NCBI RefSeq assembly: GCF_021545335.1
Contig: NZ_CP089312.1
Span: 1,798,001 to 1,862,000 of the forward strand
Length of the DNA stretch: 64,000 bases
Direction: 5' to 3'
From: Streptomyces sp. GQFP
GTDB lineage: Bacteria > Actinomycetota > Actinomycetes > Streptomycetales > Streptomycetaceae
Part shown: piece after piece, positions 23,056-32,110 of the stretch
Layout of the letters: the number at the start of each line of letters is the position of its first letter
How positions within the stretch are numbered: the first letter of the stretch is position 1
The notes under the pieces: generated by a model
What the model was told of the DNA's origin: nothing
What the model saw: only the letters and a program-made list of their open reading frames with translations
The model's database searches: none
Translations under genes and position numbers: made by a program

Positions 23056-23853
23056 ATGAGTGATCACTACGACGTGCGCGGCTCCGGCCCCGTCCTCCTC
23101 ATCCTCCCTGGCGGCGCCGGACATCCCATGGGCCTCGACGACTTCACGGCCCGCCTCGCAGAACGCTTCACCGTCGTGACGTACGACCCGCTCGGCCTCG
23201 CCCACGGCCAACTCGGCAAGCCCGTGGAGGAACAGCGCGTCGAGTGGTGGAGCGAGGGCGCGGCCCGGGTGCTGGACGCGGTGCTGCCCGAGGGCGAGTC
23301 CGCGTACGTGTTCGGCACCAGCTCCGGCGCCGTCCCCGCGCTCGACCTGGCGGCCCGGCACCCGGACCGGCTGCGGCACGTGGTCGCGCACGAGCCGCCG
23401 GTCGTGGGGGTCCTGCCCGACGCGGAACGGCAGCGGGCCATGTTCACCGACGTGTACGACACGTACCGCAAGCACGGCCTGGAGGCCGCGGCAGCCAGGA
23501 TGAACGCGGGCCTGGAGGAACGCCCGCCGACTCCCCCGGAACCGGCTCCGGAAGCCCAACCCCTCTCCCCCACCGACGAGTTGGCCAACCCGATGGCCCT
23601 CATGATCACCCGCGTCCTGGTGCCGTTCGCCTCCTACGACGCCGACCTCGCCGCCCTCTCCGCCGCCCCTCCCCGTCTCACCCTCGCCGCGGGAGTCGAC
23701 TCCGTCGACCAGCTCCTGTACCGCACCGCCACGATCCTCGCCCGCCGCACCGGGAACGCCCTCCGCCAGTTCCCCGGCGGACATCTCGGGGTGCGGACGC
23801 ACTCGGCGGAGTTCGCCGCACGACTCACGGAGACACTGGTCCCGGTCGGCTGA
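23056..23853 (+). CDS. Alpha/beta hydrolase
   Basis: 265 residues. The oxyanion region is LILPGGAGHPMG (residues 16-27), the nucleophile elbow is GTSSGA with Ser near residue 92, and the catalytic His is in FPGGHLGV near 242. No signal peptide. The substrate is unknown. The 3' end overlaps the convergent lyase-family gene by 29 bases, which is unusual but both frames are conserved in character. Confidence 0.85.
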   Translation: MSDHYDVRGSGPVLLILPGGAGHPMGLDDFTARLAERFTVVTYDPLGLAHGQLGKPVEEQRVEWWSEGAARVLDAVLPEGESAYVFGTSSGAVPALDLAARHPDRLRHVVAHEPPVVGVLPDAERQRAMFTDVYDTYRKHGLEAAAARMNAGLEERPPTPPEPAPEAQPLSPTDELANPMALMITRVLVPFASYDADLAALSAAPPRLTLAAGVDSVDQLLYRTATILARRTGNALRQFPGGHLGVRTHSAEFAARLTETLVPVG

Positions 23854-24679
23854 TCCGGTTCGGTCGCGCGCGTCCGTGGCGCTCGTGACCGAGGGCCACC
23901 ACTTCGTCGTACGAGGGTGCCTCGCCCTTCGGCACCCGCCCGGCCCGGATGTCGGTGAGCGCCTCCACGGCCGCGCCGAGCGCCCGCCGGTAGAGAAGCG
24001 AACCGAGGCTGACACGGCGTACACCGAGGTCGCCGAGCTGAGCGACTGTGGGCCCCGTGGGCGAGTAGAGGATGTTGAGCGGGACGTCGAGGCGCTCGAC
24101 CAGCGCGGCGATCTGATCCGGGTCGGTCAGTCCGGGCACGAACACCCCGTCGGCGCCCGCCTGTTGGTAGGCGTCGAGGCGGGTCATGGTGTCCCGGACC
24201 AGGTCGGGGGACCGACGGTCGCCGAGCCAGTGCGTGTCCGTGCGGGCGTTGACGAAGAGGCCCGGGGCGGCGGCCTTGACGGCGGCGATCTTGGCGGCGT
24301 GCAGGGCGGCCGGTCCGAGGCCGCCCTCCCCGTTTCCGTCCTCCAGGTTGATGCCGACGGCGCCGACGACGGACAGCTCCCGCGCGAACTCCCCCACCCG
24401 GCCCGGGTCTTCGCTGAAGCCACCCTCGGCGTCGACGGACAGCAGGAAGTCCTCCGTGCCGATATTCAGGGCGAGTTGGAGGGTCTGGTCGCGGGTCGCC
24501 GCCGTACCGTCGGGCAGTCCGACGGCAGCGGCGACGCCGAGACTCGTGGTGCCGATCGCCGCGAAGCCCTGGGCGGCGAGGGCGACGGCCGAGGCGTGGT
24601 CCCAGGAGTTGGGGAGCAGGAGGGGCTCGTCGCGGTGGTGGAGGGCGGCGAAGGCGGAGGCCGGGCCTGAGGGGGTCAT
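23825..24679 (-). CDS. Isocitrate lyase / PEP mutase superfamily protein
   Basis: 284 residues covering one beta/alpha barrel. Visible family motifs are LLLPNSWDHASA at the N-terminus, DFLLSVDAEGGFSEDP (metal Asp-Glu region), GINLEDGNGEGG, FVNARTDTHW and GADGVFVPGL. The catalytic KRCGH loop of true isocitrate lyases is absent, so the protein is more like the carboxy-vinyl/oxaloacetate-type members. The reaction is unknown. Confidence 0.85.
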   Translation of the reverse strand: MTPSGPASAFAALHHRDEPLLLPNSWDHASAVALAAQGFAAIGTTSLGVAAAVGLPDGTAATRDQTLQLALNIGTEDFLLSVDAEGGFSEDPGRVGEFARELSVVGAVGINLEDGNGEGGLGPAALHAAKIAAVKAAAPGLFVNARTDTHWLGDRRSPDLVRDTMTRLDAYQQAGADGVFVPGLTDPDQIAALVERLDVPLNILYSPTGPTVAQLGDLGVRRVSLGSLLYRRALGAAVEALTDIRAGRVPKGEAPSYDEVVALGHERHGRARPNRISRPGPVSP

Positions 24680-24817
24680 GCCGTCACGGTAGGGGCGCGA
24701 CCGTTCGGCGCCCGCCGAACCGTACCCGCGCCGCAGCGAGAAACATGTCCGATCCGTCTACGAAAATCCCGTCCCATCCGGCGGCAACCTTTCCCCTCCC
24801 CCCGGCAACAGACAGGC

Positions 24818-26212
24818 ATGACTTCAGCACCACTCCCCCGCACCTCCGCCCACCGCCGCACCCACGCGGCCCGCAAGCCCCTCATCGGCGGGCTCGCGGC
24901 GGCCGGGCTGCTCGCCGGCGCCTGGTACGCGACCGCCGGGGCGGCGACCACGGCGACGCCCAGTCTCACCATCACGACCACCTCGGTGACGCTGCCGGCC
25001 AAGTTCCCCTACGTGTCGGCCGGTTACAACAACACGCGTGAGTGGACGCGGACGGCGACAGCGGTCGCGCCCAACGGCACGATGCGGGTCGCCTGGCCGG
25101 CCTCGGACGGTGTGCACGTGACCCCGCTGACCACCGCGGGCAAGCGCGCGGGCGGCGACGCGATCATCAAGGGTGCCAAGGAGGTCGGCGGGCTGGTCGC
25201 GCACAACGACGGCTTCGCGCTGCTCACCCGGGTCGCCGACACCAACAAGTGGAAGGAGACGGCGGCGGCGCTGGTCCGCTTCTCCCAGGGCAAGGAGGCC
25301 TGGCGCACCAAGCTCACCGGCACCGCGTCCAACGACACGTCGCCGACCCTGGACGGCCAGCTCACCTGGAACGGCACCAAGTACGGCGCCTACTTCGTGG
25401 TGCACGGCGCGGGCGGCTTCGCCGACGGCCACTTCGGCGACAAGCTGTCGTACATCGGCTCCAAGGGCGTGAAGCTCAGCGGTGGTTGGGGCTGGGGCTG
25501 CTCCCACAACGAGGGCATCGCCCTGCACGCCGAGACCACCGGCGCCTTCACCTCCCTCTGCTTCGACGACTGGCGCTCGGGCCTGTTCGTGTCGACGGGC
25601 ATCGGCGCCCCCGACAACGCGCCCGCCGTGCAGCGCGAGCAGTGCTGGGCGGGCTACTGCGGCGGCACGTACGCGGGCCGCACCGGTGACCTGGTGAAGT
25701 CGTCCACGGGCCGCTACGCCACCGCGTACGGTTCGCGCGGCTCGGCCTCCGCCGCGAAGAACCCGGACGACGCGAGCGGCCGGGGCTGGACGGTGAAGCC
25801 GAGGTGGAGCACGCACCAGGCGGCGGTGTCGTTCCTCAAGAACCGCAACTCCCCTGCGGGCAAGGCGATTTACCTGACGAACTCGCCGGGGACGGAACAC
25901 GTCAACGTCCGGGTCGCCCCGTACGGCAAGGACCGGCTGCTGGTCTCCTGGGAGTCCCTGAAGAACGCCAAGTGCGCGAGCGGCACCTGCACCGGCACGT
26001 TCACGGGCACGCATCTGCGGCTGATCGACTGGAACGGCGTGTACAAGACGCCGGACAAGGTCGTGCAGGCGCGTATCACGGGCGACATAGCGGTCCTGAA
26101 GAACGGCTCGCTGACCTGGGCGTACGCACCGGTGACCCCGACGTACGCGACCCCGCTGAACGGCGTGTCCCCGACCACCGCGACGCTGCGGATCGCCCGC
26201 CTGGCCCTCTGA
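24818..26212 (+). CDS. Secreted protein of unknown function, possibly beta-propeller
   Basis: 464 residues. A basic N-terminus and hydrophobic stretch (residues 20-42, GGLAAAGLLAGAWY) form a signal peptide. The mature part is beta-rich with recurring segments of 45-60 residues (for example NGTMRVAWPASDGVHVTPL, DGFALLTRV, YGKDRLLVSWES, NGSLTWAYAPV), suggesting a beta-propeller. It contains Cys pairs (GWGCSH, QCWAGYCGG, KCASGTC). I do not recognise a catalytic family. Single gene, convergent with the acetylesterase. Confidence 0.7.
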   Translation: MTSAPLPRTSAHRRTHAARKPLIGGLAAAGLLAGAWYATAGAATTATPSLTITTTSVTLPAKFPYVSAGYNNTREWTRTATAVAPNGTMRVAWPASDGVHVTPLTTAGKRAGGDAIIKGAKEVGGLVAHNDGFALLTRVADTNKWKETAAALVRFSQGKEAWRTKLTGTASNDTSPTLDGQLTWNGTKYGAYFVVHGAGGFADGHFGDKLSYIGSKGVKLSGGWGWGCSHNEGIALHAETTGAFTSLCFDDWRSGLFVSTGIGAPDNAPAVQREQCWAGYCGGTYAGRTGDLVKSSTGRYATAYGSRGSASAAKNPDDASGRGWTVKPRWSTHQAAVSFLKNRNSPAGKAIYLTNSPGTEHVNVRVAPYGKDRLLVSWESLKNAKCASGTCTGTFTGTHLRLIDWNGVYKTPDKVVQARITGDIAVLKNGSLTWAYAPVTPTYATPLNGVSPTTATLRIARLAL

Positions 26213-26360
26213 ACCGGCCGCGCGAGCAACGCATGGGGCAGCGCGAGGCAGAACCTGGAGCGCCCCGGTTCCGGTCGGGACGCCCCAGGGGCTCTTGGCG
26301 GGCCAGGCCGTCAGTTCTGCAGGCCGGCAAAGCGGCCCTGGCGAATGCAGGACGCGGTAT

Positions 26361-26417
26361 CGCGCCCCGTAAGGGGCGCGGGGAACTGCGCGACCAGCCC
26401 CCACCGGCCCGCGGTTT
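26361..26417 (-). repeat. Dispersed hairpin element, copy A
   Basis: Reads in minus orientation. Hairpin 26361-26380 has a perfect 8 bp stem (CGCGCCCC) with loop GTAA, followed by the conserved arm GGGGAACTGCGCGACCAGCC and CCCACCGGCCCGCGG. It lies between the convergent genes ending at 26212 and 26443. Related copies are at 29411, 46495 and 52744. Confidence 0.85.
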
Positions 26418-26442
26418 CATTACCGCGCTTCCAGCGGAGCGT

Positions 26443-27504
26443 TCACCGCCCTCCGCCCCGCGGAGCAAGCCGCTGAGCCACCAACTCATCGCGCACCAAC
26501 TCCGCGTAAACCGTGGCCCCATGGACAGACGTGTGCGTGTTGTCCCGCTTCTCGTCGTACAGGTACAACCCCTTGGAGTCCTCGACCCCGAGAGACTCCA
26601 CCAGCGCCTTCGTCCGAGCCGTGAGATCGATCAGCGGCACCCCCCGCGCCGCCGCCACCGCCCGGATCACCGCCGGGTGGTCGACGCCAAGTCCGTTGAC
26701 CAGCAGGGCGGTTCCGTTGTTCAGGGTGCCGTCGGCGTTGAACCAGCGGCGCACGATCGGGGTCACCAGCACCGGGTTCCCCCCTCGCTCACGGATACCC
26801 GCGACGAGTGTCTCCAGGTTCGCGCGGTACGTCGGTTCGTCCGTCTGCTTGTCGTTGTGGGCGAGTTGGACGAGGACCAGGTCGCCGGGGCGGATCAGCG
26901 GCTGAACGGTCGGGAAGAGCGCCGAGTTGGCGAGGTAGGTGACCGTACTCTCCCCGGAATCAGCGTAGTTGGCGACGGACAGACCCTTGCGGAGGTACTG
27001 CGGGAGCCGCTGGCCCCAGCCGGTGTACGGGTCGCCGGGCTGGTCGCAGACGGTCGAGTCGCCGACGAGGAAGATCTGCCGGGTGTGGCGGCTTGCCGGG
27101 GTCACGCGGATGTCGGCCAGGGCCGGCGCCGAGCCGCCGAGGACCAGGTCGAGACCGGGGGTGCCCTCGGGACCGGTCGGTTCGCCTTCGGGCGTACGGA
27201 CGTTCACGGTGAAGCTGCGGGCGACCCGCTCGCCGGCCGCCGTGGCCGTCTCCGGGAGCAGCGCGCGCCGGGTCTCGCCGCTGACGGCCGTACTGGCGGC
27301 GGCCTCACCGCCGAGCAGCACCCGTACGTCGTAGGTGCCGGGCGCGACGTCGAAGTGGCATGCGGTGGCTGTGCAGTTGGCGATGCCCAGGGCGTGCGGA
27401 GGGAGTGTGTGGGCGGCGGCCGGAACAGCCGACAAACCGGCAGCGGTGCTCAGGGTCACAGCTGCAAGCACGGCACGGTTGAAACGTCTCATCGCGGTTC
27501 CCAC
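26443..27504 (-). CDS. Secreted rhamnogalacturonan acetylesterase (SGNH, CE12)
   Basis: 353 residues from GTG 27504, preceded by GGAGG six bases upstream. Signal peptide to about residue 31. An N-terminal beta-domain (35-140) precedes the SGNH hydrolase: block I FLVGDSTVCD with the nucleophile Ser, Gly block near NYADSGES, block III LVQLAHNDKQ with Asn, and the C-terminal Asp/His in DNTHTSVHGA. The family removes acetyl groups from rhamnogalacturonan I of pectin. It is divergent from a rhamnogalacturonan lyase across 192 bp, so the two very likely act together outside the cell. Confidence 0.87.
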   Translation of the reverse strand: MGTAMRRFNRAVLAAVTLSTAAGLSAVPAAAHTLPPHALGIANCTATACHFDVAPGTYDVRVLLGGEAAASTAVSGETRRALLPETATAAGERVARSFTVNVRTPEGEPTGPEGTPGLDLVLGGSAPALADIRVTPASRHTRQIFLVGDSTVCDQPGDPYTGWGQRLPQYLRKGLSVANYADSGESTVTYLANSALFPTVQPLIRPGDLVLVQLAHNDKQTDEPTYRANLETLVAGIRERGGNPVLVTPIVRRWFNADGTLNNGTALLVNGLGVDHPAVIRAVAAARGVPLIDLTARTKALVESLGVEDSKGLYLYDEKRDNTHTSVHGATVYAELVRDELVAQRLAPRGGGR

Positions 27505-27555
27505 AGCAGTCCTCCGTCGCTCGACAAGGCCCAGCGGCAGGACCGTACATCGTCC

Positions 27556-27571
27556 GACAAGCGCTTTCTAG
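27556..27571. promoter_or_regulatory. Candidate LacI-type operator (AAGCGCTT core)
   Basis: An 8 bp perfect palindrome, AAGCGCTT (27559-27566), inside GACAAGCGCTTTCTAG, in the divergent promoter region of the two rhamnogalacturonan genes. Such a core is typical of LacI/GalR operators. No cognate regulator is adjacent. Confidence 0.4.
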
Positions 27572-27610
27572 ATCCCTGCACGATTTCACACAACTGCCAA
27601 CTTCCTTACG

Positions 27611-27630
27611 GCGAAAGCCCTTTCGCGAAA
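27611..27630. promoter_or_regulatory. Candidate operator, overlapping palindromes
   Basis: GCGAAAG-CC-CTTTCGC (27611-27626, 7 bp arms) overlaps the perfect palindrome TTTCGCGAAA (27621-27630). It lies about 70 bp upstream of the lyase start, in a locally AT-richer stretch. Probable binding site for a sugar-responsive repressor. Confidence 0.45.
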
Positions 27631-27696
27631 TCGATTCAACTGCCAGTCTTCCGGACACCCGCACACCCCCACACCCTCCGAAGGAGGCACCCCCAC

Positions 27697-29376
27697 ATGT
27701 CCTCAGCCAACGACAGACACGCCGGGCCCCACCTCGGCCGCCGTGCGCTCGTCCTCGGCGCCACGGCCACCGCCGCCGGACTGGCCCTTCCCGGCACGGC
27801 GCAGGCGGCGACCTTCGGCTACACCGACGACGGCACGAACTACGTCATCGACACCGGCGCCAACCTCGTCTTCAAGGTCCGCAAGTCCAACGGCGACCTG
27901 TCCTCGCTGGTCTACCGGGGCACGGAGTACCAGGGCTACGGCGGTATGAACTCGCACATCGAGTCCGGCCTCGGCACCTCCACCGTGACCATCACGCAGT
28001 CCGGTTCGACGATCCTGGTCAGCGTCACGTACGGCACGCTGAAGCACTACTACGCGGCCCGCAGCGGCGAGAACAACGTCTACGTGTGGACCAACAAGGC
28101 CGACACCTCGGTCTCGGCGACCCGGTTCATCCTGCGCGTGAAGGCGGGCCTGTTCCTCAACGACGAGCCCGATTCCTACACTTACGCGCCGACCACCATC
28201 GAGGCCTCGGACGTCTTCGCGAAGTCCGACGGCCAGACCCGCTCGAAGCACTACTCGAAGCTGCGGGTCATGGACTACGACTACGTCGGCTGGACGACCG
28301 GCAGCGTCGGCCTGTACGTGGTGCGCAGCAACCACGAGAAGGCGTCCGGCGGCCCGTTCTACCGCTCCCTCCTGCGCCACCAGAGCGCGGACGGCGGCGG
28401 TCTGTACGAGATCCTCTACTACGGCCAGAACCAGACCGAGGACCAGCGCTTCGGCCTCCAGGGCCCGTACGTCATCGCCTTCACGGACGGCGCCGCGCCC
28501 TCCTCGTCGCTGTTCCCGGGCACCCTCACCACTTCGTGGGCGGACTCGCTCGGCATCTCCGGTTACGTCGCGGCGGGCGGCCGGGGCCGGGTCGCGGGCG
28601 TCGGGATCACCGGGCGCAACACGGCGTACGCGTACACGGTCGGGATCGCCAACTCGGCGGCGCAGTACTGGGCTTCGGCCCGTGCCTCCGACGGCTACTT
28701 CTCGATCACGGGCGCCCTTCCGGGTACGTACACGCTGACCGTCTTCAAGGGCGAGCTGGCGGTGTACACCACGTCGGTGTCGGTCTCGGCCGGCGGTACG
28801 ACCACGCTCAACTCGATCGCGATCCCGTCGTCGAACGACCCGAGCAACGCGAGCGCGATCTGGCGGATCAACGACTGGAACGGCACGCCGAGCGGCTTCA
28901 AGAACGCCGACCTGATGACGTACGCGCATCCGTCGGACGTCCGGGCCGCCGCCTGGACCGGCAACGTGGTGATCGGCAGTGGCAGCGAGACCTCGGCCTT
29001 CCCCTGCTACATCTGGAAGGACGTCAACAGCGGTCTGCTGGTGTACTTCAAGCTGACCACCGCCCAGGCCGCCGCCGCGCACACCCTGCGCATCGGGGTG
29101 ACGACGGCCTACGCGAACGGTCGCCCGCAGGTCGTCGTCAACGACACCTGGACGTCGGCGATCCCCTCCCCGCCCACCCAGCCGAGCACCCGGTCGCTGA
29201 CCAACGGGTCGTACCGGGGGAACAACAACACGTTCACGTACAGCGTGCCGGCGAGCGCGTGGCTCACGGACACCAGTCAGTACAACGTCCTGAAGATCAA
29301 CGTGGTGAGCGGGTCGGGGACGACGGGTTATCTCAGTGCGGGTACGGCCATCGATGCGCTCGATCTGCTGAGCTGA
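27697..29376 (+). CDS. Secreted rhamnogalacturonan endolyase (PL4)
   Basis: 559 residues from ATG 27697, preceded by AAGGAGG; the open frame runs back to 25804 but only this start has a binding site and a signal peptide (RRALVLGATATAAGLALPG, cleavage near AQA). Residues 35-300 match the N-terminal catalytic beta-sandwich of rhamnogalacturonan lyase B (YVIDTGANLVFKVRKSNGDL, SHIESGLG, YYAARSGENNVYVWT). Residues 300-385 are a fibronectin-like domain (TGRNTAYAYTVG... TYTLTVFKGELAVY). Residues 395-559 are a C-terminal carbohydrate-binding sandwich. It cleaves the pectin backbone by beta-elimination. Partner of the divergent acetylesterase. Confidence 0.88.
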   Translation: MSSANDRHAGPHLGRRALVLGATATAAGLALPGTAQAATFGYTDDGTNYVIDTGANLVFKVRKSNGDLSSLVYRGTEYQGYGGMNSHIESGLGTSTVTITQSGSTILVSVTYGTLKHYYAARSGENNVYVWTNKADTSVSATRFILRVKAGLFLNDEPDSYTYAPTTIEASDVFAKSDGQTRSKHYSKLRVMDYDYVGWTTGSVGLYVVRSNHEKASGGPFYRSLLRHQSADGGGLYEILYYGQNQTEDQRFGLQGPYVIAFTDGAAPSSSLFPGTLTTSWADSLGISGYVAAGGRGRVAGVGITGRNTAYAYTVGIANSAAQYWASARASDGYFSITGALPGTYTLTVFKGELAVYTTSVSVSAGGTTTLNSIAIPSSNDPSNASAIWRINDWNGTPSGFKNADLMTYAHPSDVRAAAWTGNVVIGSGSETSAFPCYIWKDVNSGLLVYFKLTTAQAAAAHTLRIGVTTAYANGRPQVVVNDTWTSAIPSPPTQPSTRSLTNGSYRGNNNTFTYSVPASAWLTDTSQYNVLKINVVSGSGTTGYLSAGTAIDALDLLS

Positions 29377-29410
29377 GCTGGGCGCTGCACTGGATGGGCG
29401 GTTCTTTGAC

Positions 29411-29463
29411 CGCGGGCCGGTGGGGGCTGGTCGCGCAGTTCCCCGCGCCCCTTGCGGGGCGCG
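29411..29463 (+). repeat. Dispersed hairpin element, copy B
   Basis: Plus orientation. It shares CGGGCCGGTGGGGGCTGG and TCGCGCAGTTCCCCGCGCCC with copy A, and ends in a perfect 8 bp hairpin (29444-29463, loop TTGC). It sits between convergent genes ending at 29376 and 29508; a small palindrome, GTTAC-TGA-GTAAC (29493-29505), follows. Confidence 0.88.
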
Positions 29464-29507
29464 GTCGCGCACCCGGCTCCACCGGGCCCCGCGTTACTGA
29501 GTAACTG

Positions 29508-30920
29508 TCATGTCCCGCGTGTCCACTGCTGGTTCGTTCCGCCGTTGCAGGTGTAGGTGATGATGGCGGCCGAGTCGGCGGTGGACACGCCGCTCACGTC
29601 GAGGCATTTGCCGGTCGCGCGGGAGACGACGTTGACGTAGGAGCCGGTGGTGGTGAGCGACCACTGCTGGTTGGTGGCCGAGGAGCTGCAGTTCTCCTGT
29701 GTGACCGTGCTGGTGTTCTCCTGGACGCACAACGAGCTGTTGCGGACCATGAGTTGGTAGTAGCCGGTCGCGACCGACTTGAACCAGTACTTCTGGTTGT
29801 TGCCGCTGTTGCAGGTGTACTGCTTGATCTGGGCGCCCGCCCACAGCGACTGGCTGGTCACGTCCGCGCACTTCGAGGAGTGCCGGGCGATCAGCGTGTT
29901 GTACGTGGCACTCGTGCCGGTGATCGTGCCGGTGGCGGTGTCGATGGTGACCTCGGGGGACCAGGACATGGACATCGTGGTCGTCGTCGGGAAACTCAAC
30001 GGCAGCCAGACATAACGGGAGTCGTTGACCGTGCCGCCGAAGGCGTTGCCCCAGCGGTCGCCCATGTAGAGGTAGGAGGTGCCTGAACTCCCCTGCACGG
30101 GAAGGACGTACGTGGTCTGCGAGCCGTACGTCGTCGAGTCGCCGACGTTCGCCATGGCCGTCCACGGGCCGGTGATGCTGGTCGCGGTGGCGTACTGCTG
30201 CTGGTTGGGGCTCCAGCCGGTGGCGCCCGAAGTCAGCATGAAGTAGACGCCGTCGCGCTTGAAGAGGGCCGGGGCCTCGCGGTGGCCCCCGTGCCAGGGG
30301 TCGGCGACCAGGGCGGCGATGCCGGTGTAGTCGGCGGTGAGCCGGTAGATCTGGAGGTCGTAGTTCTCGCGGGCCGCCGAGATCATGTAGCCGGTGCCGT
30401 CGGTGTCCACGAACACCGTGATGTCACGGGACATGTGGGTGTCGAGCGGGCGGAAGCTGCCCTGCCAGGTGTAGTTGCCGTCGATGGTGTCGGAGACGGC
30501 GACGGCGGCACGGGCCTCGCTGTAGTCGGCGCCGTTCTCCTTGTGCATCCACATCACGTACTTGCCGGTGGCCGCGTTGTACATGACCTTCGGCCGCTCG
30601 ATGTTGGCGGTGGCGAGTTCGGAGGCGCTGGACTGGGTCAGGACGTGGTTGCGGAACTCCCAGTTCTTCAGATCGGTGGAGCGGTAGGCGTCCACGTACT
30701 GGAAGGTGTTGTCGGCGTTGCGGTGCTCGCCGAACCAGTAGTAGTAGGAGCCGACCTTGATGACTCCGCCGCCGTGCGCGTGCAGGGGGCTGCCCGAAGT
30801 GTCGGTGAACTGGGTGCCGTTGGTGATGGTCACGGCGGCTGCCTGGGCGGGTCCGGCGGTTGCGAGGGCGCCGGCCAGGGCCAGACATAGGGCGAGAAGA
30901 ACCGCGTACACACGTCTCAT
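29508..30920 (-). CDS. Secreted GH43 exo-beta-1,3-galactanase-like enzyme with ricin-type CBM13
   Basis: 470 residues with a Sec signal peptide (cleavage near 28). Residues 30-330 form a GH43 five-bladed propeller (HAHGGGVIKVGSYYYWFGEHR, NIERPKVMYN, SRDITVFVDTDGTGY, GHREAPALFKRDG). Residues 340-470 are a beta-trefoil with QxW repeats (NQKYWF, NQQWSL, NQQWTR), i.e. CBM13. This arrangement is known for Streptomyces exo-beta-1,3-galactanases of subfamily GH43_24 that trim the arabinogalactan main chain. The start overlaps the stop of the upstream arabinofuranosidase as ATGA, so the two are translationally coupled. Confidence 0.85.
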   Translation of the reverse strand: MRRVYAVLLALCLALAGALATAGPAQAAAVTITNGTQFTDTSGSPLHAHGGGVIKVGSYYYWFGEHRNADNTFQYVDAYRSTDLKNWEFRNHVLTQSSASELATANIERPKVMYNAATGKYVMWMHKENGADYSEARAAVAVSDTIDGNYTWQGSFRPLDTHMSRDITVFVDTDGTGYMISAARENYDLQIYRLTADYTGIAALVADPWHGGHREAPALFKRDGVYFMLTSGATGWSPNQQQYATATSITGPWTAMANVGDSTTYGSQTTYVLPVQGSSGTSYLYMGDRWGNAFGGTVNDSRYVWLPLSFPTTTTMSMSWSPEVTIDTATGTITGTSATYNTLIARHSSKCADVTSQSLWAGAQIKQYTCNSGNNQKYWFKSVATGYYQLMVRNSSLCVQENTSTVTQENCSSSATNQQWSLTTTGSYVNVVSRATGKCLDVSGVSTADSAAIITYTCNGGTNQQWTRGT

Positions 30921-32023
30921 GAGCCACTCTCCTTCAGATTCAGCGAATCAACCTGCGTGTCGGCGACGGGGATGCCGAAGTCCGGGGTGCCGTCGGTGTT
31001 CCAGCCGAGCTTCTGCACCCGGGTGTGGCGGTTGGGATCGTTGAGCGGATCGCCGACGATCTCCTTGTACTGCCGTGCGTGGTAGACGAGGACGTCGGTA
31101 CGGCCGTCCTCGGCGACGGTGAAGCAGTTGTGGCCGGGGCCGTACTGCCTGGTGGTGCCGTTGCTGGTGAAGACGGGCGTCGGGGACTTGGTCCAGTTGG
31201 CCGGGTCCATGAGGTCGTCGCGGGCGTCGATGGTCAGCAGGCCCATGCAGTAGTTGAAGTCGGTGGCGCTCGCCGAGTACGACATGAAGATCCGGCCGTT
31301 GCGCTTGATGAACGACGGCCCTTCGTTGACCCGGAAGCCGATGCGCTCCCAGTCGAACTCGGGTGTGGTGAGCCGGATCTGAGGTCCCGTCAGGGTGAGC
31401 GGGTCGGCCATCTTCGACAGCCAGACGGCGGTGTTGTTGTCCATGTCGGGCTCGTGCTGCGCCCAGGCGAGGTAGCGGGAGCCACTGTGGGTGAAGGTGG
31501 TGGCGTCGAGGGAGAAGGTCTCCCAGGCGGTCTTCAGCTGCCCGCGCTCGACCCAAGTCCCCTTGAAGGGATCGGGGCTGGCGTTCTCCAGCACCCAGAT
31601 CCGGATGTCCCAGATGGCCTCGGCGGGCGCGGAGGCGAAGTAGACGTACCACTTGCCGTCGATGTGGTGGATCTCCGGCGCCCAGATGTGCGCGCCCATG
31701 ACCCCGGTCGCGTGCTTGCGCCAGATGACGGACTCGTCGGCGGTCGCGATCCCCCGGATGGTGCGGGAGCGGCGCAGGATGATGCGGTCGTACTCGGGGG
31801 CGGTGGCCGTGAAGTAGTACCGGCCGTCGGTGTGCCGGTGGATGTGGGGGTCGGCGCGGTTGCGGACGAGGGGGTTGACGTAGGGGGCGGCGGTCGCCCG
31901 AGGAACGGCGGCGTGCGCGACGCCGGGGACGGCAGTGAGGGCGCCTGCGGCGAGGGCGCCCTTCAGGAGCGCTCTCCGTGCGGAGAGGGCGGGGTCTTCG
32001 GGCGGGTCGTCAGCGCGGCTCAT
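30917..32023 (-). CDS. Secreted GH43 alpha-L-arabinofuranosidase
   Basis: 368 residues from ATG 32023 (GAGAGG upstream); the frame extends to 32128 without a site. A Tat-like signal (SARRALLKGALAAGAL) leads to cleavage near 38. The GH43 propeller has the catalytic Asp base in NRADPHIHRHTDG, the pKa-modulating Asp in FSLDATTF and the general acid Glu in VNEGPSF; APEIHHIDGKWYVYFAS is also typical. It resembles exo-1,5-alpha-L-arabinofuranosidases (GH43_26). As first gene of a two-gene operon with an exo-galactanase it would strip arabinose side chains from arabinogalactan. Confidence 0.85.
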   Translation of the reverse strand: MSRADDPPEDPALSARRALLKGALAAGALTAVPGVAHAAVPRATAAPYVNPLVRNRADPHIHRHTDGRYYFTATAPEYDRIILRRSRTIRGIATADESVIWRKHATGVMGAHIWAPEIHHIDGKWYVYFASAPAEAIWDIRIWVLENASPDPFKGTWVERGQLKTAWETFSLDATTFTHSGSRYLAWAQHEPDMDNNTAVWLSKMADPLTLTGPQIRLTTPEFDWERIGFRVNEGPSFIKRNGRIFMSYSASATDFNYCMGLLTIDARDDLMDPANWTKSPTPVFTSNGTTRQYGPGHNCFTVAEDGRTDVLVYHARQYKEIVGDPLNDPNRHTRVQKLGWNTDGTPDFGIPVADTQVDSLNLKESGS

Positions 32024-32094
32024 GCGGAATGCCTCTCGGGGGTGGGGCGCATCATGTTGGCACGTGTTCGTATGTGGGGGGTGACACGAGAAAC

Positions 32095-32110
32095 GTTCGT
32101 ACTTACGAAC
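32095..32110. promoter_or_regulatory. Candidate operator of the arabinogalactan operon
   Basis: A perfect palindrome with 7 bp arms, GTTCGTA-CT-TACGAAC, 72 bp upstream of the arabinofuranosidase start. A further half-site, GTTCGTA, lies at 32066-32072. It also faces the divergent surface-protein gene. Confidence 0.5.

Noticed and set aside
25804..27696. An in-frame extension of 631 codons before the rhamnogalacturonan lyase
   Set aside because: It crosses the preceding genes and a repeat element; the real start at 27697 has AAGGAGG and a signal peptide.
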